Shown: positions 11,444 through 23,359, numbered from the stretch's first letter. The stretch is 64,000 bases of DNA from Physcia stellaris (GCA_018902385.1 JABSSW010000011.1:372001-436000), one strand, 5' to 3'. Notes: generated by a model not told the origin, from the letters alone. Translations and numbers: made by a program.

Positions 11444-12139
11444 CTAATGTCCAGCACGTCTTGACTCAGCAATCACGCCCTGCAACTCATCCACCTTCCT
11501 CTTCGCACGACCGAAGGTTCCAAGCTGTAAGACAAACCATGTTAGCCTGTCCTTTGGATATTATTCCGGTATCCTTGACTCTCGAAATGCCCACTTTTGG
11601 CCACATATAACCAAAGGAAATGAAGCTGGGGCCAAGGAGGAAACGTACTCGCTTCTTCGCCAACTTCCTCGCACGCTTATCCTTACTATTGCGCAGCAGT
11701 TCGATGACACGTCGTTCATAGGGTGCGAGTCTATCCGAGAGTCGTAAATTAGCCAAGAAGCTCACTTTCTTCGAGTACCCTCCAATTCCTTTCTTTGCCT
11801 CCACGGGATCTTCTCCCTTGGTAGCTCAGCCGGAGATCAATGATTCCATCGTGCTCTGTGTGTCTTGACGAGCCCCGGTAGTCCGGAGGACTGTTGGATA
11901 GACCATTGACGTACCCTGAAACCTCCTTCACGATCTCCCTTACAAATTGCGTGCGCTTGCTTAGATGTCCTTTCGTACGCGAGATGCGAGGCTTGAATTC
12001 GCGGGGAGTGACTTTCTGTGTGCCAGTACGCTCGTCAGCGATCTTTGTCTTGTAGCTGCGATCATTGTTAGGATGGAAGACTTACGTGGCCACTGTTCAG
12101 GCCGCGAGCAAGCCCGCTCTTTTGCTGTTTGACCGCCAT
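11444..12139 (-). CDS. RPL36: 60S ribosomal protein eL36
   Basis: Small basic protein of the large ribosomal subunit. Exons in order: [18 protein letters not shown], then [17 protein letters not shown] with [16 protein letters not shown], then [19 protein letters not shown] with RKLAKKR, then [16 protein letters not shown] and IAESRRAGH. Three introns interrupt it, as usual for fungal ribosomal protein genes; the intron after EVSG is the longest (about 190 bp). Start 12139, stop at 11444-11446. About 105 residues, standard length. A telomere-like AAACCCTAA sits about 120 bp upstream of the start codon. It shares a 267 bp divergent promoter with the small coiled-coil gene. Confidence 0.93.
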
Positions 12140-12256
12140 TGTTAGTGGTCGCGGTGGTGATGGGTTTGTTAAGCCGAGTTGATATTCGATTTGATGGAGG
12201 GGGATTTCAAGGCTTGGCAAGTGGATGACGCTAGCGGTAAGCGAGACATGGGTGAA

Positions 12257-12265
12257 AAACCCTAA
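12257..12265 (+). promoter_or_regulatory. Telo-box (AAACCCTAA) in the eL36 promoter
   Basis: A perfect AAACCCTAA lies between eL36 and its divergent neighbour, 118 bp from the eL36 start. ACCCTAA-type sites bound by Tbf1-like Myb factors are known to be enriched in ribosomal protein promoters of many fungi. Binding here is inferred. Confidence 0.5.
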
Positions 12266-12406
12266 AGTTGCTTCTCTCTTGCAGAACCGAGCCTCAGAAG
12301 TCGTCGCACCTTTTTTGCTTGTCTTCGGTGTTGTTCCACCAATTGGTCTGCGAGTGCTACCGTATCGCATCTCTGTACGGATGCCTGACCATCAATCCGT
12401 ATTGCT

Positions 12407-12996
12407 ATGGCACCGACTAAAAAGGATACCAAAACTGATCGAAATCACCACAATCAATCAGATGTCACTAGTGAACACGATCAGAATGGAGCAGTCAATC
12501 CAGGCTCGCAAGCAGCTGAGGACTTAGACTTCATCAAAATGGCTGAACAGCTGAGAAAATCTGTCTGTCAACCATATGAACTGTCCAGGAGCTACGGTTG
12601 ATAGCTTTCAAGATAGCAATACGAGGCCAGAACAGGCGGCAAAAGATTCGTCAGGAATACACCAGCGCAATGAACGCCCTCAGCAACGATATCATCACCG
12701 CATATGACGGGGAGTCCAAACGCATGTGTGTTTTGGATCTTCTTCCATGGCAGTGTCAGGGTTGAGTACGTGATTGACTATCTGTTAGCTCGAAGACTTA
12801 TAAGACGAAAGCCAAAACCCTCAATGCGATTTTCAAGAGACGGGCTTCGATTGAACAGAACATTGCAGCAAGCATTGAGCGGCTGAACAGTGCGTACAAT
12901 CTTGCAGCCAAAGGGCTTCAAGTCACCGTTACTGGTCGAATCAGAGTTGCTGCGAACCAAGATGGTGCTGCGGAAAGTCCGAAGGCAGATCCGTGA
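12407..12996 (+). CDS. Small conserved-looking coiled-coil protein, unknown
   Basis: Start MAPTKKDTKTDRNHHNQ at 12407. The middle exon encodes LIAFKIAIRGQNRRQKIRQ and EYTSAMNALSNDIITAYD; an intron at 12726-12788 (GTGTGT donor, GTTAG acceptor) joins KR|ISKTYKTKAKTL, followed by FKRRASIEQNIAASIERL and a tail ending ESPKADP. The amphipathic helices with heptad spacing suggest a coiled coil of about 150 residues, with a charged disordered N terminus. The first splice (near 12560-12600) is uncertain: the simplest introns that restore the frame are only 26-38 bp, shorter than the others here, so the real donor may lie upstream. No family is recognised. It shares the eL36 promoter, but co-function is only a guess. 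Confidence 0.6.
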
Positions 12997-13754
12997 CAGG
13001 CGATACATGCACGACGTGGGCTATGGAAGTCACACAGGAGGCATCAACAGGTCCCTCATCGCTTTTCGAAAATTTGCTACATCGGTTTTCCTTAGCATTC
13101 TTATGACAAGCAAGCTCTCATTGTATGTCTAGTTGTCCGACTGGCAGCTCAACAAACAGAGCCGACTGATATTAAAGGATCAGTCGCTGGGACGACTTGG
13201 CCTCATCGTATCACCATTGAACTTTTGCTGGCCGGGCTGTAGGAATGGAGACATTTGTCAGGCATGAGTATGAGGTTGCTCCATGTCAAGGTAAACGGAT
13301 TGCACTTGCGAACAAGGCACATCCTGCTAATCGAGCTGCCAGTAATTATGGATTTGTCGAAGTGTTATACTAAGATGTAGAGTATCAACAAGGAAATGGG
13401 GGAACGATAGATAGTATTTCATGCTATTCGGCCATGTACTACCATCAGAGCTATGTTACTGCTATTCAGTGTATAAGTAGCTTCAGCTATTAAAAAGGAA
13501 ATTTGTAATCACATGCAGCAACTGTATGTTAATTGGATCCTTCAAGACATTCACTTGATGTTTGTACCTTGGTAGTAAGGCATTAGGGTTGTATAAAATT
13601 GTCGAGCAAATGGACACAATCACGAGATAACTTCTTGTTTCTGAAATGGTTCTGTCGCCAACCAGACAAACCCTGACTGCGACAAGATCATGGATGAGAA
13701 GCATCAACACATGCGGTAGCCATATTGTAGCAATGTCCACGTAAGCAACGTGCG
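12997..13754. other. Intergenic stretch, no gene recognised
   Basis: About 760 bp between the coiled-coil gene and the inositide phosphatase gene. No motif-bearing open frame. The right part should contain the promoter of the phosphatase. Confidence 0.5.
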
Positions 13755-16700
13755 ATGCCGCTGAAACTCCTACTTCGCGAGCACCCTCAGCGAGCAATCG
13801 CTGTCGTTGCAAACTCGCATGCCCTCGTCTTCCGCCATAGTGTATCTGCAGCAGGGGCAGATAGCCAGGCGAGTGGTCCAAGTGGAAAAATCTCAGGTCC
13901 AAGGTGTCTCGTAGAGTTTTCGGCCTTGAATGCAATCGACCTGACAGATTACCGTGAGCTTCATGGATTGACTGTCCACGGAACCTTGGGGCTTATCAAT
14001 GTCAAAACGGATATCTTCCTATGTGTAATCACCGGTGCAAGCCGGGTGGCTACCGTTCGTCCTGGCGAGACAGTCCAGAGGATAACTTCGGTGGAATTCT
14101 GTCCGTACGCCCTCTTGAGAAATATCGCCTCATTGCTGTATTGACATAATCCAGATTGTCTGAATAGAGGCGATTATGATCGGTTGCCACATGATTCATA
14201 CGATCCCTACTCTGGGGAGGATGTAGCATCCAATGGTCACGATTATGGCCACGGTGCTGAATCTCAAGAGGGACATTTTCAACATCCCTGCTTTGAATTG
14301 AAGAGGATCTTGGGAAGTAGTGAGAGTTTTTACTATAGTGTCGACTTCGATCTCACTAATAGACTGCAAGACCGGTATGACGAATCAATTCAATTCCTTA
14401 CGAGTTACTGAGGAAGGACAGATTTTCTGAAGGCTCCGCGTTTGACCTGGACAGTCTTGACGCTGAGTTCCTATGGAATTCCTACATGATAGACCCTCTC
14501 ATTCAGTTTCGTTCTCGACTAGCCTCCCAGGAAAAGAGTGCACTTGATGCATCTCATATCCTAACCTCTGCTATTAGAGGCTTCGTCTTGACTATCACGA
14601 TTCCTGCTTCTGCATCACCCGTCAAAGGATCGCATACCAATCTTCCCTCTCATCTGACCCTGATATCGCGGCTGTCATGTCGACGTGCCGGTACCAGGTT
14701 TAATTCTCGGGGTATAGATGATGATGGCCACGTCGCGAATTTTGTGGAGACCGAGACAATTCTGTGGCATCCTTCAGGGCTTTGCTTCTCGTACGCTCAA
14801 ATTCGTGGCTCGGTGCCAATTTTCTGGGAACAAGCCGCAGGTCTGCTACCAAATCAGCAGAAAATATCAATCACAAGATCTCCTGAAGCAACGCAGCCAG
14901 CTTTTGATAAACATTTTGAATATCTCGAGTTAACATATGGTGGCATTCATATTGTTAACCTTCTCAGCGAAACAAAGCCCGGCGAAGTGGATCTTACGGC
15001 AAGGTATAATCATCATGCCCTGCGTAGTCCTCTAAATCAAGTGATTGAGCTTGGAGGTAATTCCGATCCGCAAATACTTCAGCAGACCCAATTCGACTTT
15101 CACGCCGAGACCAAGGGCCCAGGAGGCTACGAAGCTGCCAGTATGGTTAGACGCCTTATTCAAGACCGGGGAGATGAGTTTGCCTATTGTCTCTGCGACG
15201 GGGCGGATGCCTTAGGAGATAATTCCACCGAAGAGAAAGTACGAAGAGGAGCCACTGAAGTGCTGCAACAGACAGGGGTATTTCGTACAAATTGCTTGGA
15301 TTGCCTGGATCGCACGAATCTTATCCAGACCATCATAAGCCAGATGGCTTTGGAATCATTTCTGAGCCCTCGAAACGAGAGCGCTTCTGCAGAATTCTGG
15401 ATGAGGCATTCGAGTGTCTGGGCAGACAATGGTGATGTGGGCACTTGTCTGACATGATATTCGAGACTAGATGCTGACAATCCTACAGGCACTGTCAAAG
15501 ATCTACGCAGGCACTGGAGCTCTAAAAACGTCGTTCACAAGACATGGCAAAATGTCTCTATCTGGTGCTATAGCAGACGCACGCAAGAGTGCGACTAGGA
15601 TGTACATTAACAACTTCGCGGATAAGGGGCGACAGAACACCATTGATATGCTTCTGGTCTGTTGTATTTAGAATTTGTATACACAGCAGCTAATCGTTGG
15701 AAGGGTCGCCTTGTTGATCAAGCACCCGTTCACCTTTTCGATCCCATCAATGACTTTGTCAACGCCGAGCTCAAAAGAAGGTAAGCATAGTAAGACCGCA
15801 CTTCGAACATCAAGCTAATAATCCAGGATAAATGAATACTCCACGACCGAGGAGATACAGATTTGGGTCGGTACCTTCAACCTAAACGGCAGAGGAAGTG
15901 GTGTGAAAGAAGACCTTGCTGTTTGGCTTTGTCCCCAGTTAAATCGCTTACAGCAGCATCCTGAGATTGTCGCTGTCGGCTTTCAAGAAATAGTCGAGCT
16001 GAGTCCCCAACAAATTATGTCTACTGATCCAGTCAGGCGTCAAGCGTGGGAGGACGCTGTCAGAAAGACCCTCAACGACAACGCCAAGAAACACTCTTCT
16101 GAAGACTACATCCTGTTGCGCAGTGGACAGCTTGTCGGGGCGGCCTTGATGATCTTCGTGAAGTCCAGTACGTTGAAAAGTATCAAGAACGTAGAGGGCA
16201 GCGTGAGAAAGGTAAGCCGAAAGAAGTACCCACATTCGTAACGATATGTTGACTCAAAGCAGACAGGTATGTCTGGAATGGCAGGTAACAAAGGAGCTGT
16301 GGCAATCAGGCTAGACTACGCCAACACTCGGATCTGCTTGGTAACTGCTCATCTTGCCGCTGGCTTCGCCAACTACGAAGAGAGGAATCGTGACTTCCGG
16401 ACTATCAATCATGGTCTCCGTTTTCAGCGTAATCGGTCTATCGAAGACCATGATACAATCATCTGGCTCGGCGATTTCAACTATAGGATTGGCTTGAGCG
16501 ATGACAAGGTACGGCGGCTCATTCAAGCTGGCGATCTGGAGACTCTCTACGCTAATGATCAGGTAAGTAATTGGAAGATACTGTACCTACTTGGCTTCAA
16601 ACTAATGTTCATCAGCTGAATCTCCAAATGGTCGCTGGTCGTACATTTCCCTTCTATTCGGAAGCAAGAATCACCTTCTTGCCAACATACAAATACAATA

Positions 16701-17775
16701 ATGGAACAGATCAATACGATACGTCAGAGAAGGCTCGCATTCCTGCTTGGTGTGACCGGGTCCTACGAAAGGGATCAAATCTTCGCCAGATCAACTACAC
16801 AACTGCACCGCTTCGCTTCTCAGACCATCGACCTGTATACGCAACTTTCCAGTGTACCATTAGCAAGGTAGATGAATCAGTAAAGAGAGAGCTCAGCGAA
16901 GAGATCTACACAAAGCGCAGATCCGAGATCAGAGGTCCTTCCGCGAATTCTAAAAGCGATGACATCGATGAAGAAGATCTCCTTGGGTACGATCCGATAT
17001 CTCCAGGATTGCCTCCCGCAAGCTCGGATCGTCGAAGATGGTGGCTTGACAATGGTAAGCTATACCTACCCCAGTCATTATTTGGAGAGCATACTGATAG
17101 TGGTTTCTCCCAGGGCTCCCTGCTCGCTCCATGATTCAGCCACCAAACGCACGTTCGATGCTGAATCCACAACGACCATCCAATCCCTTTACCCCCAGCC
17201 CCGAACCGGATTGGGTCACTGTCTCGCCACCATCCTCGTACCAAGGCCCAGGTGCAGCTCAGATGGACGGGGCCCGCAAGGTCTCAACGAGACAAGCGTC
17301 CAGCAAATTCCCCACCTCCTCACCCACTCAGACTTCATCCGTCTCTCGTGCCGCTTCGAAGGGTGCTCCACCAGCCAAGGCCCGGCAGGATCCAAGTTCT
17401 CAAAGCCAAGCACCAACAGCGCCCTCCACTTCGAGCGTGAGCCGCAAGCCCGCGCCTCCTGTCCCCAAGAAGCCAGCTCTGCTCTCAACGCCAAGCGAGC
17501 AAGCGGTTGATACTACACGATCTTCAGCTGCCCCATCCCAGCCACCATCAGCACCCAAGCCTCGCCCAACTGCAGAGATAACCACCGTCTTCCCCCCTCC
17601 ACCACGACGCGCAACTGGAAGTCCAAGTACGGCCTCGCCACTACGGCAGGCGAGCAGCAGGGATGCAAACGGCCCACGGAGGACCAGCAGGAAAGCGCCT
17701 GATTTGATGGATGACGATGGAGACGATGGCGGGGCGAAGATGATCCCTGCGTTGCAGCCGCAGCGGAGGGGGTAG
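13755..17775 (+). CDS. Synaptojanin-type phosphoinositide phosphatase (SAC + 5-phosphatase)
   Basis: Start MPLKLLLREHPQRAIAVV at 13755, with about nine introns. Domain order: SAC domain from the N terminus (YRELHGLTVHGTLGLI, EFLWNSYMIDPLIQFRSRL, ETKGPGGYEAASMVRRL) with the catalytic loop FRTNCLDCLDRTN, whose C-x5-R is intact, so it should be active; then the inositol 5-phosphatase domain (IQIWVGTFNLNGRGS, VAVGFQEIVELSPQQ, MSGMAGNKGAVAIRL, TAHLAAGFANYEERN, IIWLGDFNYRI, ARIPAWCDRVLRKG, FSDHRPVYATF). The tail is disordered, with an NPF motif (RPSNPFTPSP), which EH-domain endocytic proteins bind, and a PxxP cluster (KPAPPVPKKPALL) of SH3-ligand type. This matches yeast Inp52/Inp53, which dephosphorylate PI(4,5)P2 and other inositides at endocytic sites and the trans-Golgi. 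About 1,150 residues. Confidence 0.92.
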
Positions 17776-18163
17776 ATCGATGGGGGTTTTTGTAGGATAT
17801 GGGATGTATTGTATCTAGGGAGATGCGGATCTATGCTTTTAAAGATATGAGTTGTGTCATGTCCTACGGCGGACGACCCTTGCCTTGGCCAATGTTGGTG
17901 TGTCGAAAGTTTGCAATCGATGCGGCCAGCCACCGGCGTGCAGTGTGCGACGTGTTGTCTTTTGTTGTGGGAGCTGCTTGAGTGATTAGTGATCTGCTTC
18001 AACAGTCTCTAGAACCTGAAAAAAAAGGGTGGATATACCTCGCCCCTCGTCCCACCAATTGCCCAAACCCGTGCTCCCATCCCATCCCACCCTCCAACCC
18101 CAATCTCCTCCCTCCCACAAAAAAAAAGCCCCAAGTCCCAAATCCAAAACCCTCGCATGACCA
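17776..18163. other. Convergent 3' region between two genes
   Basis: About 390 bp between the stop codons of the inositide phosphatase (+) and the MCLI-type gene (-). It is pyrimidine-rich on + at about 18050-18160. It holds 3' untranslated sequence; no gene seen. Confidence 0.5.
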
Positions 18164-19101
18164 TCATTCCCCATACCTAACATACTCCCTCCTCCTAACC
18201 CCCCGAACCTCATCCACAACCACAATCCTCTCCCTCTCGCGCCCCCCAACACTCCCCCGACTCGCCCTCGGATCCTTGCCCCAATCCACACTGACATTGC
18301 CTGTGCTCCGCCTCGGGGCCCCGCTGGGTCTTTGGGAAGAAGGCTGCAGCTGCCCGCTCGGATTCCGCTCCAGCACCGAGCCGTCTTTTCCATTGAGGAT
18401 AGACACGCTGCTTTCTCTGCGTCTGTGGGAGGGTTTGGTGGTGGGGAGGGGGGCGTTGATGATTGATTTATTCGTTGCTAATGGTTGGGGAGGGGGAGGA
18501 GGAGCCATGGTGCCATTGAGCGAGGACGCGGAGCTGCGCACTGGGCCCTCGCCGTAGGAGTAATTACTCCCGTTGCGCAGGATCGGGAGCCTAGTGCCCT
18601 TCCGCTCGTGGTCGCTGAACACGACTACTTTCTCGGGGGGATCGTGGAAGGAGATGCGGCGCTGGCTGGGGGATCCGGAGCGGTGGGTGGCTGGCCGATT
18701 TGCGCGAGGACGGTGGATGGTGGGTCGAGCTGGTGCATCTCGTATCCCCTCTCCCGTTCCAGCTCTTCGTCCCGTTTGCGCCGCTGGGTTTCCTCGCGCT
18801 CGGCTTCTTTGCGCCGGGTTGCTTCCCATTGTTCTGAGCTTTGGATGCTGAGGCGGCGGAGATCGCTGGTGCGCGGGGTGTAGCTCTGTGTCTGGGGGTT
18901 TGATGCGCGTGGAGAGCGCGTGTAGGTGCCGGTGGTGGAGAGACGTGCGGATTGGGAGTGAGGTCTGGTGCGGGTGTAGGATTGGGGGGAGAGCGGTGGT
19001 GTCGGGACGATGGGGGTGCCGCGGGTTATGGGCCGGGAGGGCACGATTGGGTCCGGGGAGGGGGAGCGGGCGTGAGCGGGCTTGACGTGGATTAGGCACA
19101 T
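18164..19101 (-). CDS. Low-complexity fungal protein with MCLI N terminus, unknown
   Basis: Start MCLIHVKPAHARSPSPDP at 19101. A short Met-Cys-Leu-Ile start followed by a basic, Ser/Pro-rich region recurs in a family of uncharacterised Pezizomycotina proteins, as I recall it. The middle holds a charged helix (RRKEAEREETQRRKRDEEL) and the C terminus reads RRISFHDPPEKVVVFSD, then ERERIVVVDEVRGVRRREY, ending VRYGE at 18164. The two halves lie in different frames. They join if a 49 bp intron (GTCCTC...CCAG) is removed between about 18670 and 18718, in phase; otherwise the gene carries a one-base frame change there. The donor is poor, so I cannot choose. Function unknown; probably disordered. Confidence 0.6.
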
Positions 19102-20038
19102 TGTTAGTGAGGTGCCTGAGGTTACGGTTCGAAGTTGTGTGGTGAATTGACGGTCGTTGGCGCAATCTAAAGCGTTGTGCTAATCGGGCAATAGGGAGGT
19201 GAAGATCGATAGAGACAGCTGATCGGGCAGTGAATAAGACGCCTTCTATAAGTTTTCTGTAGCGACAGGACAATAGGTCGCAGGTATTGGTTCAGAGCAT
19301 AAAGAGAAGTGGTCGTTTCTTCAGATGCGACGAGTGAATCAAAGGTGGCCTTAGGCAGGTTTCAGGAGCGAGGCTGTGAGTCATTGATGTACACACCAGC
19401 TGAGATGAGAGAATAAGCGTCGGCGATTGGCCCGCCTTCTCTGTGTAGCGAAAGAAATGCATCCTCTTTCGTATCGTCAGTGAATAATCAGTCGTGGCAG
19501 CAGCCTTGACCAGGTAGAAAAGGTTGGTGGCGCAAGCGAGGCGTGCGAAGATCACACAAATATCTTCGGCACGGTGCGAACCTTGGCGTAAGGCGAAGTA
19601 CGAAGATGCATGTTTCACTTCAGAGCTTATTATAATTCATTGATCACGGTGGAAGTTGATGTCAGTCATCAACGGAGGATTCGTAGTAGATGTTGAATTG
19701 CCACTGCATTAGCGATAGTACAAAGTACAACTATGACAAGGTCTAGACACTAAGTCAACTGCGTACAGAAGACATGACTGCCATAACCCGGACACGCCAA
19801 CGCTAATGCAATCCGATCGTCTTCCCATTCTCTCGTCCAATGCTAATGAAGTGGTATCAAATGCCCTATCAATCCAATTTTTGCTTTCCAAGAGAAGAGA
19901 AGACGTCGCCAAAGGTATCTAGATCATGAATTCGTTAAACGTAAATCTCAGCCCCCCAACTCCTTGGTCGAGACATGAAATGCAAGTAGCTCGTAGACCG
20001 CCATCGCCGTGGTAAGATGCTCGAAGGTGATGTATCCT
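19102..20038. other. Intergenic stretch, no gene recognised
   Basis: About 940 bp upstream of the MCLI-type gene and downstream of the Ubl-type gene, both on the minus strand. It should contain the promoter and leader of the MCLI-type gene. No motif-bearing open frame was found. Confidence 0.5.
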
Positions 20039-22068
20039 CTAGCTTGGCTTTTTGGCACCCTTGGTGGATTTCGGTTTTGGTTTGGGAGCACCGGCAGCCC
20101 ACCAGGTTGAAAATCCGCCACCTTTCTTCCGATTTATCGACTTTTTGGACGGCTTGGCTGTTCGGGCGTTAGCGAAACTCAAACCACTGCACGAAGTATT
20201 CAAGCAGACTACGCACCGTCAGGGGCTGCAGGAGGGGCTGGTGGTACATCGACAACTGGATCAGCTGGAGGTGGTTCGGGCGGTGCGGGTTCTGGCATAG
20301 GCCACATGTGCATCGTGATTGTCCAGTCGGGCTCCACCACGGTTTCCCATACTTGAGGGAGGATGATATCGCCCTGTGGCCCGACCAAGTCATAATGACC
20401 TTCGGCGACATGAGGACCTATGACTTCAACATGGAGGAAGGCTTGTCGGATTAAATCTTCCATACCCTACATGGGAGACGTTAGCACGGAATTCGCCGGT
20501 GGATCGACGTTCTGAGAAGTCTACTTGCCATCCATGTGCTGCAGAGATGAAACGGAAAACTGAATTTTCTTCCCACAGCATCCTTGAACTTGATCGGCTT
20601 TTTCTTCTCCTCTGGAGGCGGAGGCGGTGCGGGAGCTGGCGTAGCAGCTTCTACAGCAGCTTTAGCCGCGGCGTCGGCCTCTTCTTTTGCCTTCGCAGCA
20701 GCAGCATCTGCCTCTTCCTTCGCTTTCGCTAACGCTTCTTGGGCCTTTTTCTCAGCTGATCGAATGAAGTCAGTAATCTCAATACCATGAGAAAGACTTT
20801 GACAACTTACCCTCTTCAGTAGCAGCAGCTGCTGCGGCATTGGACGCAGCAGCGATGTCATCTGCGATCTTCTTCTCCGCTGCAGCCTTTGCAGCCGCGT
20901 CCTCCGCCGCCTGCTTAGCGGCTGCTTCTCTTGCCTCCCGGTCAGCCCTCTCGTCCATTAATATCTTTTCGAAGCGAGCAAAATGTTCATCGACTTTGGG
21001 CGATTCGGCAGCAGGTGGAGGAGTTGGCTGGGGTGCAGGCGTCGATGCTGGCGGAGCTGCCGCCGGGGCCGGGGTCGGGGTAGGGGCCGGTGCTGGGGTT
21101 GGCTGGGGCGAGTACACATATGTAGGATATATTGCAGGTTGGACCATAGGTTGTGGTATAGGTTGAGGTATCGGCTGAGGCATGGCAAAATTATGAGGAT
21201 ACTGGAAGTATCCTGCGTTGGGAGCACGGTGCATGAGCTCCTGACCTGTATATGGAGACGCACCAGGAGGCGGCATCATAGGACTACCCATGGGTGGTGC
21301 TCCATGGGCTCCCGGGGGAAAGTAGCCATGGGGTGCTCCACCTGGGGCACCCTGATACGGTGTATGACCGTAGCCAGGGTTTCCGAATGGCACAAGTTGT
21401 TGACCTACTGCAACTGCAGGACCACTGGTCTGATAGGGACTGTATGCCTGGGCCGATGAGTAACTTTGTGTGTAATTATGCTGTGGATTTCCCGGCACAG
21501 CGGCCCAATATACGTGGCCATCATGCGGGGGCCTGGTCCGAACGTAGGCTCCAGGGGCCTGCGGCGCCCACTCCTCGTAGGACTCCACACTTCCGGGCGC
21601 TGTCGGCGGTTGTGGCGGCGCACGGGGTCTTGGGTGTGGGCGGTGCGGGATTCTCTCGTGGAGAATTTGACGTCGAGAGGATTGGCGGCGTCTGGGCTGG
21701 GGCCGCTCAGGCTCAGGTGCTTCGACTATCGGACGGTGTTGATTTGAAGTACGGGGTCGTGATGCGGAATCTGACGGACCGATATCATCCGTGTATAATT
21801 CTACGTGGTTCCAACTGTCCTCTTCCACCTCTGAATACTCGTCTCTTTCGTGGCTGCCAACTGCTGATGCTGGCGAAGGGACCTGCACCCCGGTATTTCC
21901 TGTACCACTAGAACTCTCTTCGTCCGTGACAGAGGATCCAGATCGAGAGGAATTATTGGCGGTCTCAGCGTGGTCGATCGTGACGTGGAACCTGGTCGCC
22001 GGAGCAACGTTAGCGAGGACTCGCACAATTAATAATGCTCTTTTAGAGTATGTACGTACGGCATCCAA
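20039..22068 (-). CDS. Fungal protein with Pro/Gln region, Ala/Lys coiled coil and Ubl-like C-terminal domain
   Basis: The gene is read leftwards. A Ser/Glu-rich N-terminal part (ESSSGTGNTGVQVPSP) leads to a long Pro/Gly/Gln/Tyr-rich segment (GPAVAVGQQLVPFGNPGYG and PIPQPIPQP repeats), then an Ala/Glu/Lys coiled coil crossing an intron at about 20765-20813. A compact C-terminal domain follows: KPIKFKDAVGRKFSFPFHLC, EDLIRQAFLHVEVIGPH, GDIILPQVWETVVEPDW, TITMHMWPMPEP. This PxxW-type ubiquitin-like fold is common in uncharacterised proteins of moulds. The last exon is basic and ends KSTKGAKKPS at 20039. The 5' end is not fixed: no in-frame ATG precedes residue VLANVAPATRF, so a first exon must lie upstream (22070-22310), probably across the GTACGT donor near 22060. 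No function known. Confidence 0.72.
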
Positions 22069-23359
22069 AGTCGGGTCAGCAAGGGATTATCTAGCTCGAG
22101 GCTTCTCTGCCAAGGAGAAGACCGAGCATAGATAGCCCTGAATAGGGTATGGAAAATGGGCTTGCGCCCCAATTGTTCGAGTAATCGATCTGATAGCCGT
22201 AGCTAGGGCCAAAAGTGGAAATCGGCACGGATTTCGAAGTCCCTCCAAACCCGGCTACGGCGTCGATGCACTCCAGCCGTTGTGATGCAATTGCTAGCAA
22301 TAGCAATTGCGAATTGCTTTTTATCGTCCTTGCGGAGGTGATTGATGGTGAGGGACAGGTTGTCGGGAGTGGTGTTTTGAACGGGAGGTGCTGGATGGAA
22401 AAGAGTCAAGTCTTCAGCAGAGGATGGGAAGCAGAGAACCTAATGACGGGTGGGAATAGTGGTATGATATGTAGGGACAACAAATAAAAAAGTACTGGAT
22501 CAATGGTCGAATGAAGTTGCAGCGTTATGCCCCGCAGTCGCAAGCGTTGTAATGGTACGGTACACACAGGATGATGCTAGATGGCTGCCTTTTTCCGCCG
22601 GTCAGACCATAAGATTTGGACGCCAATATCTGTAACACGCAGATACGAGGAATCATCGAGCTCTAGTGTGCTCGCGACTTCCACCCTTTCTTCTGATACG
22701 CCTGCGAAATCTCCTCGGATGATAAATCTTGCTGGCTTGCATCGAAGCTGTGGTCGCCGATCGAGACACGTGGAGAGCGAGAGCAGGAACACGACAGTCT
22801 GGATGCAGTTTGGATGGATAGAAGGAGATGGAGCTGTCAGATCATCGGTGTCGACATATTGGGCATCAGACGAATTGTATAAGTACGGTAAGTACCTTGC
22901 CCGTGGTGGATAGAAGATAATCTACCAAGTTTCACGATACTTGCCCCAAACTCCTTCTGTCTTCAAGACTACGGTAAAGAGGTTCGGGCAGGATCGGATG
23001 AGCGCCACTCTTGATTGCGCGAGCTGCAGAATGAGCGCGCGACGCGAAGTAATTTATCCGTATGCCTCTTGTCTTCCACCCGAGCTGGCCCGTACAAAGT
23101 TCGAATGAACGCCGGAGCCATCTCGATAGAATTATATGCGAAAAGAGATGATGGAGAATCGTTCTCTATGGCTAGCTCGGACTATATAAGCATGATTGGT
23201 CACTCTGCGAAACCACGACTGCCGAAATAAGTACAGGAAGAAAAGCTGCCGTGTTGGGATATATTAATGATTCATGACGAACGGCATAATAGACCTTACC
23301 TCCTTCACCAATATGGCACCCTGAAGATCTCTCTGGCCGGCAGTACACAGGCATTGGCG
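22069..23359. other. Gene-poor stretch, possible first exon of the Ubl-type gene
   Basis: The first 250 bp probably carry the missing first exon and promoter of the Ubl-type gene: a minus-strand frame near 22140-22250 reads like protein (FGGTSKSVPISTFGPSYGY). The rest has short open frames without motifs, such as 22581-22913 on +. Confidence 0.4.

Noticed and set aside
11800-11880. tRNA-like A box (TAGCTCAGCCGG) in an eL36 intron
   Set aside because: No B box (GGTTCRANTCC) follows and no cloverleaf could be drawn.
11700-11900. Possible C/D snoRNA in the long eL36 intron
   Set aside because: A CTGA is present but no convincing RTGATGA C box or terminal stem.
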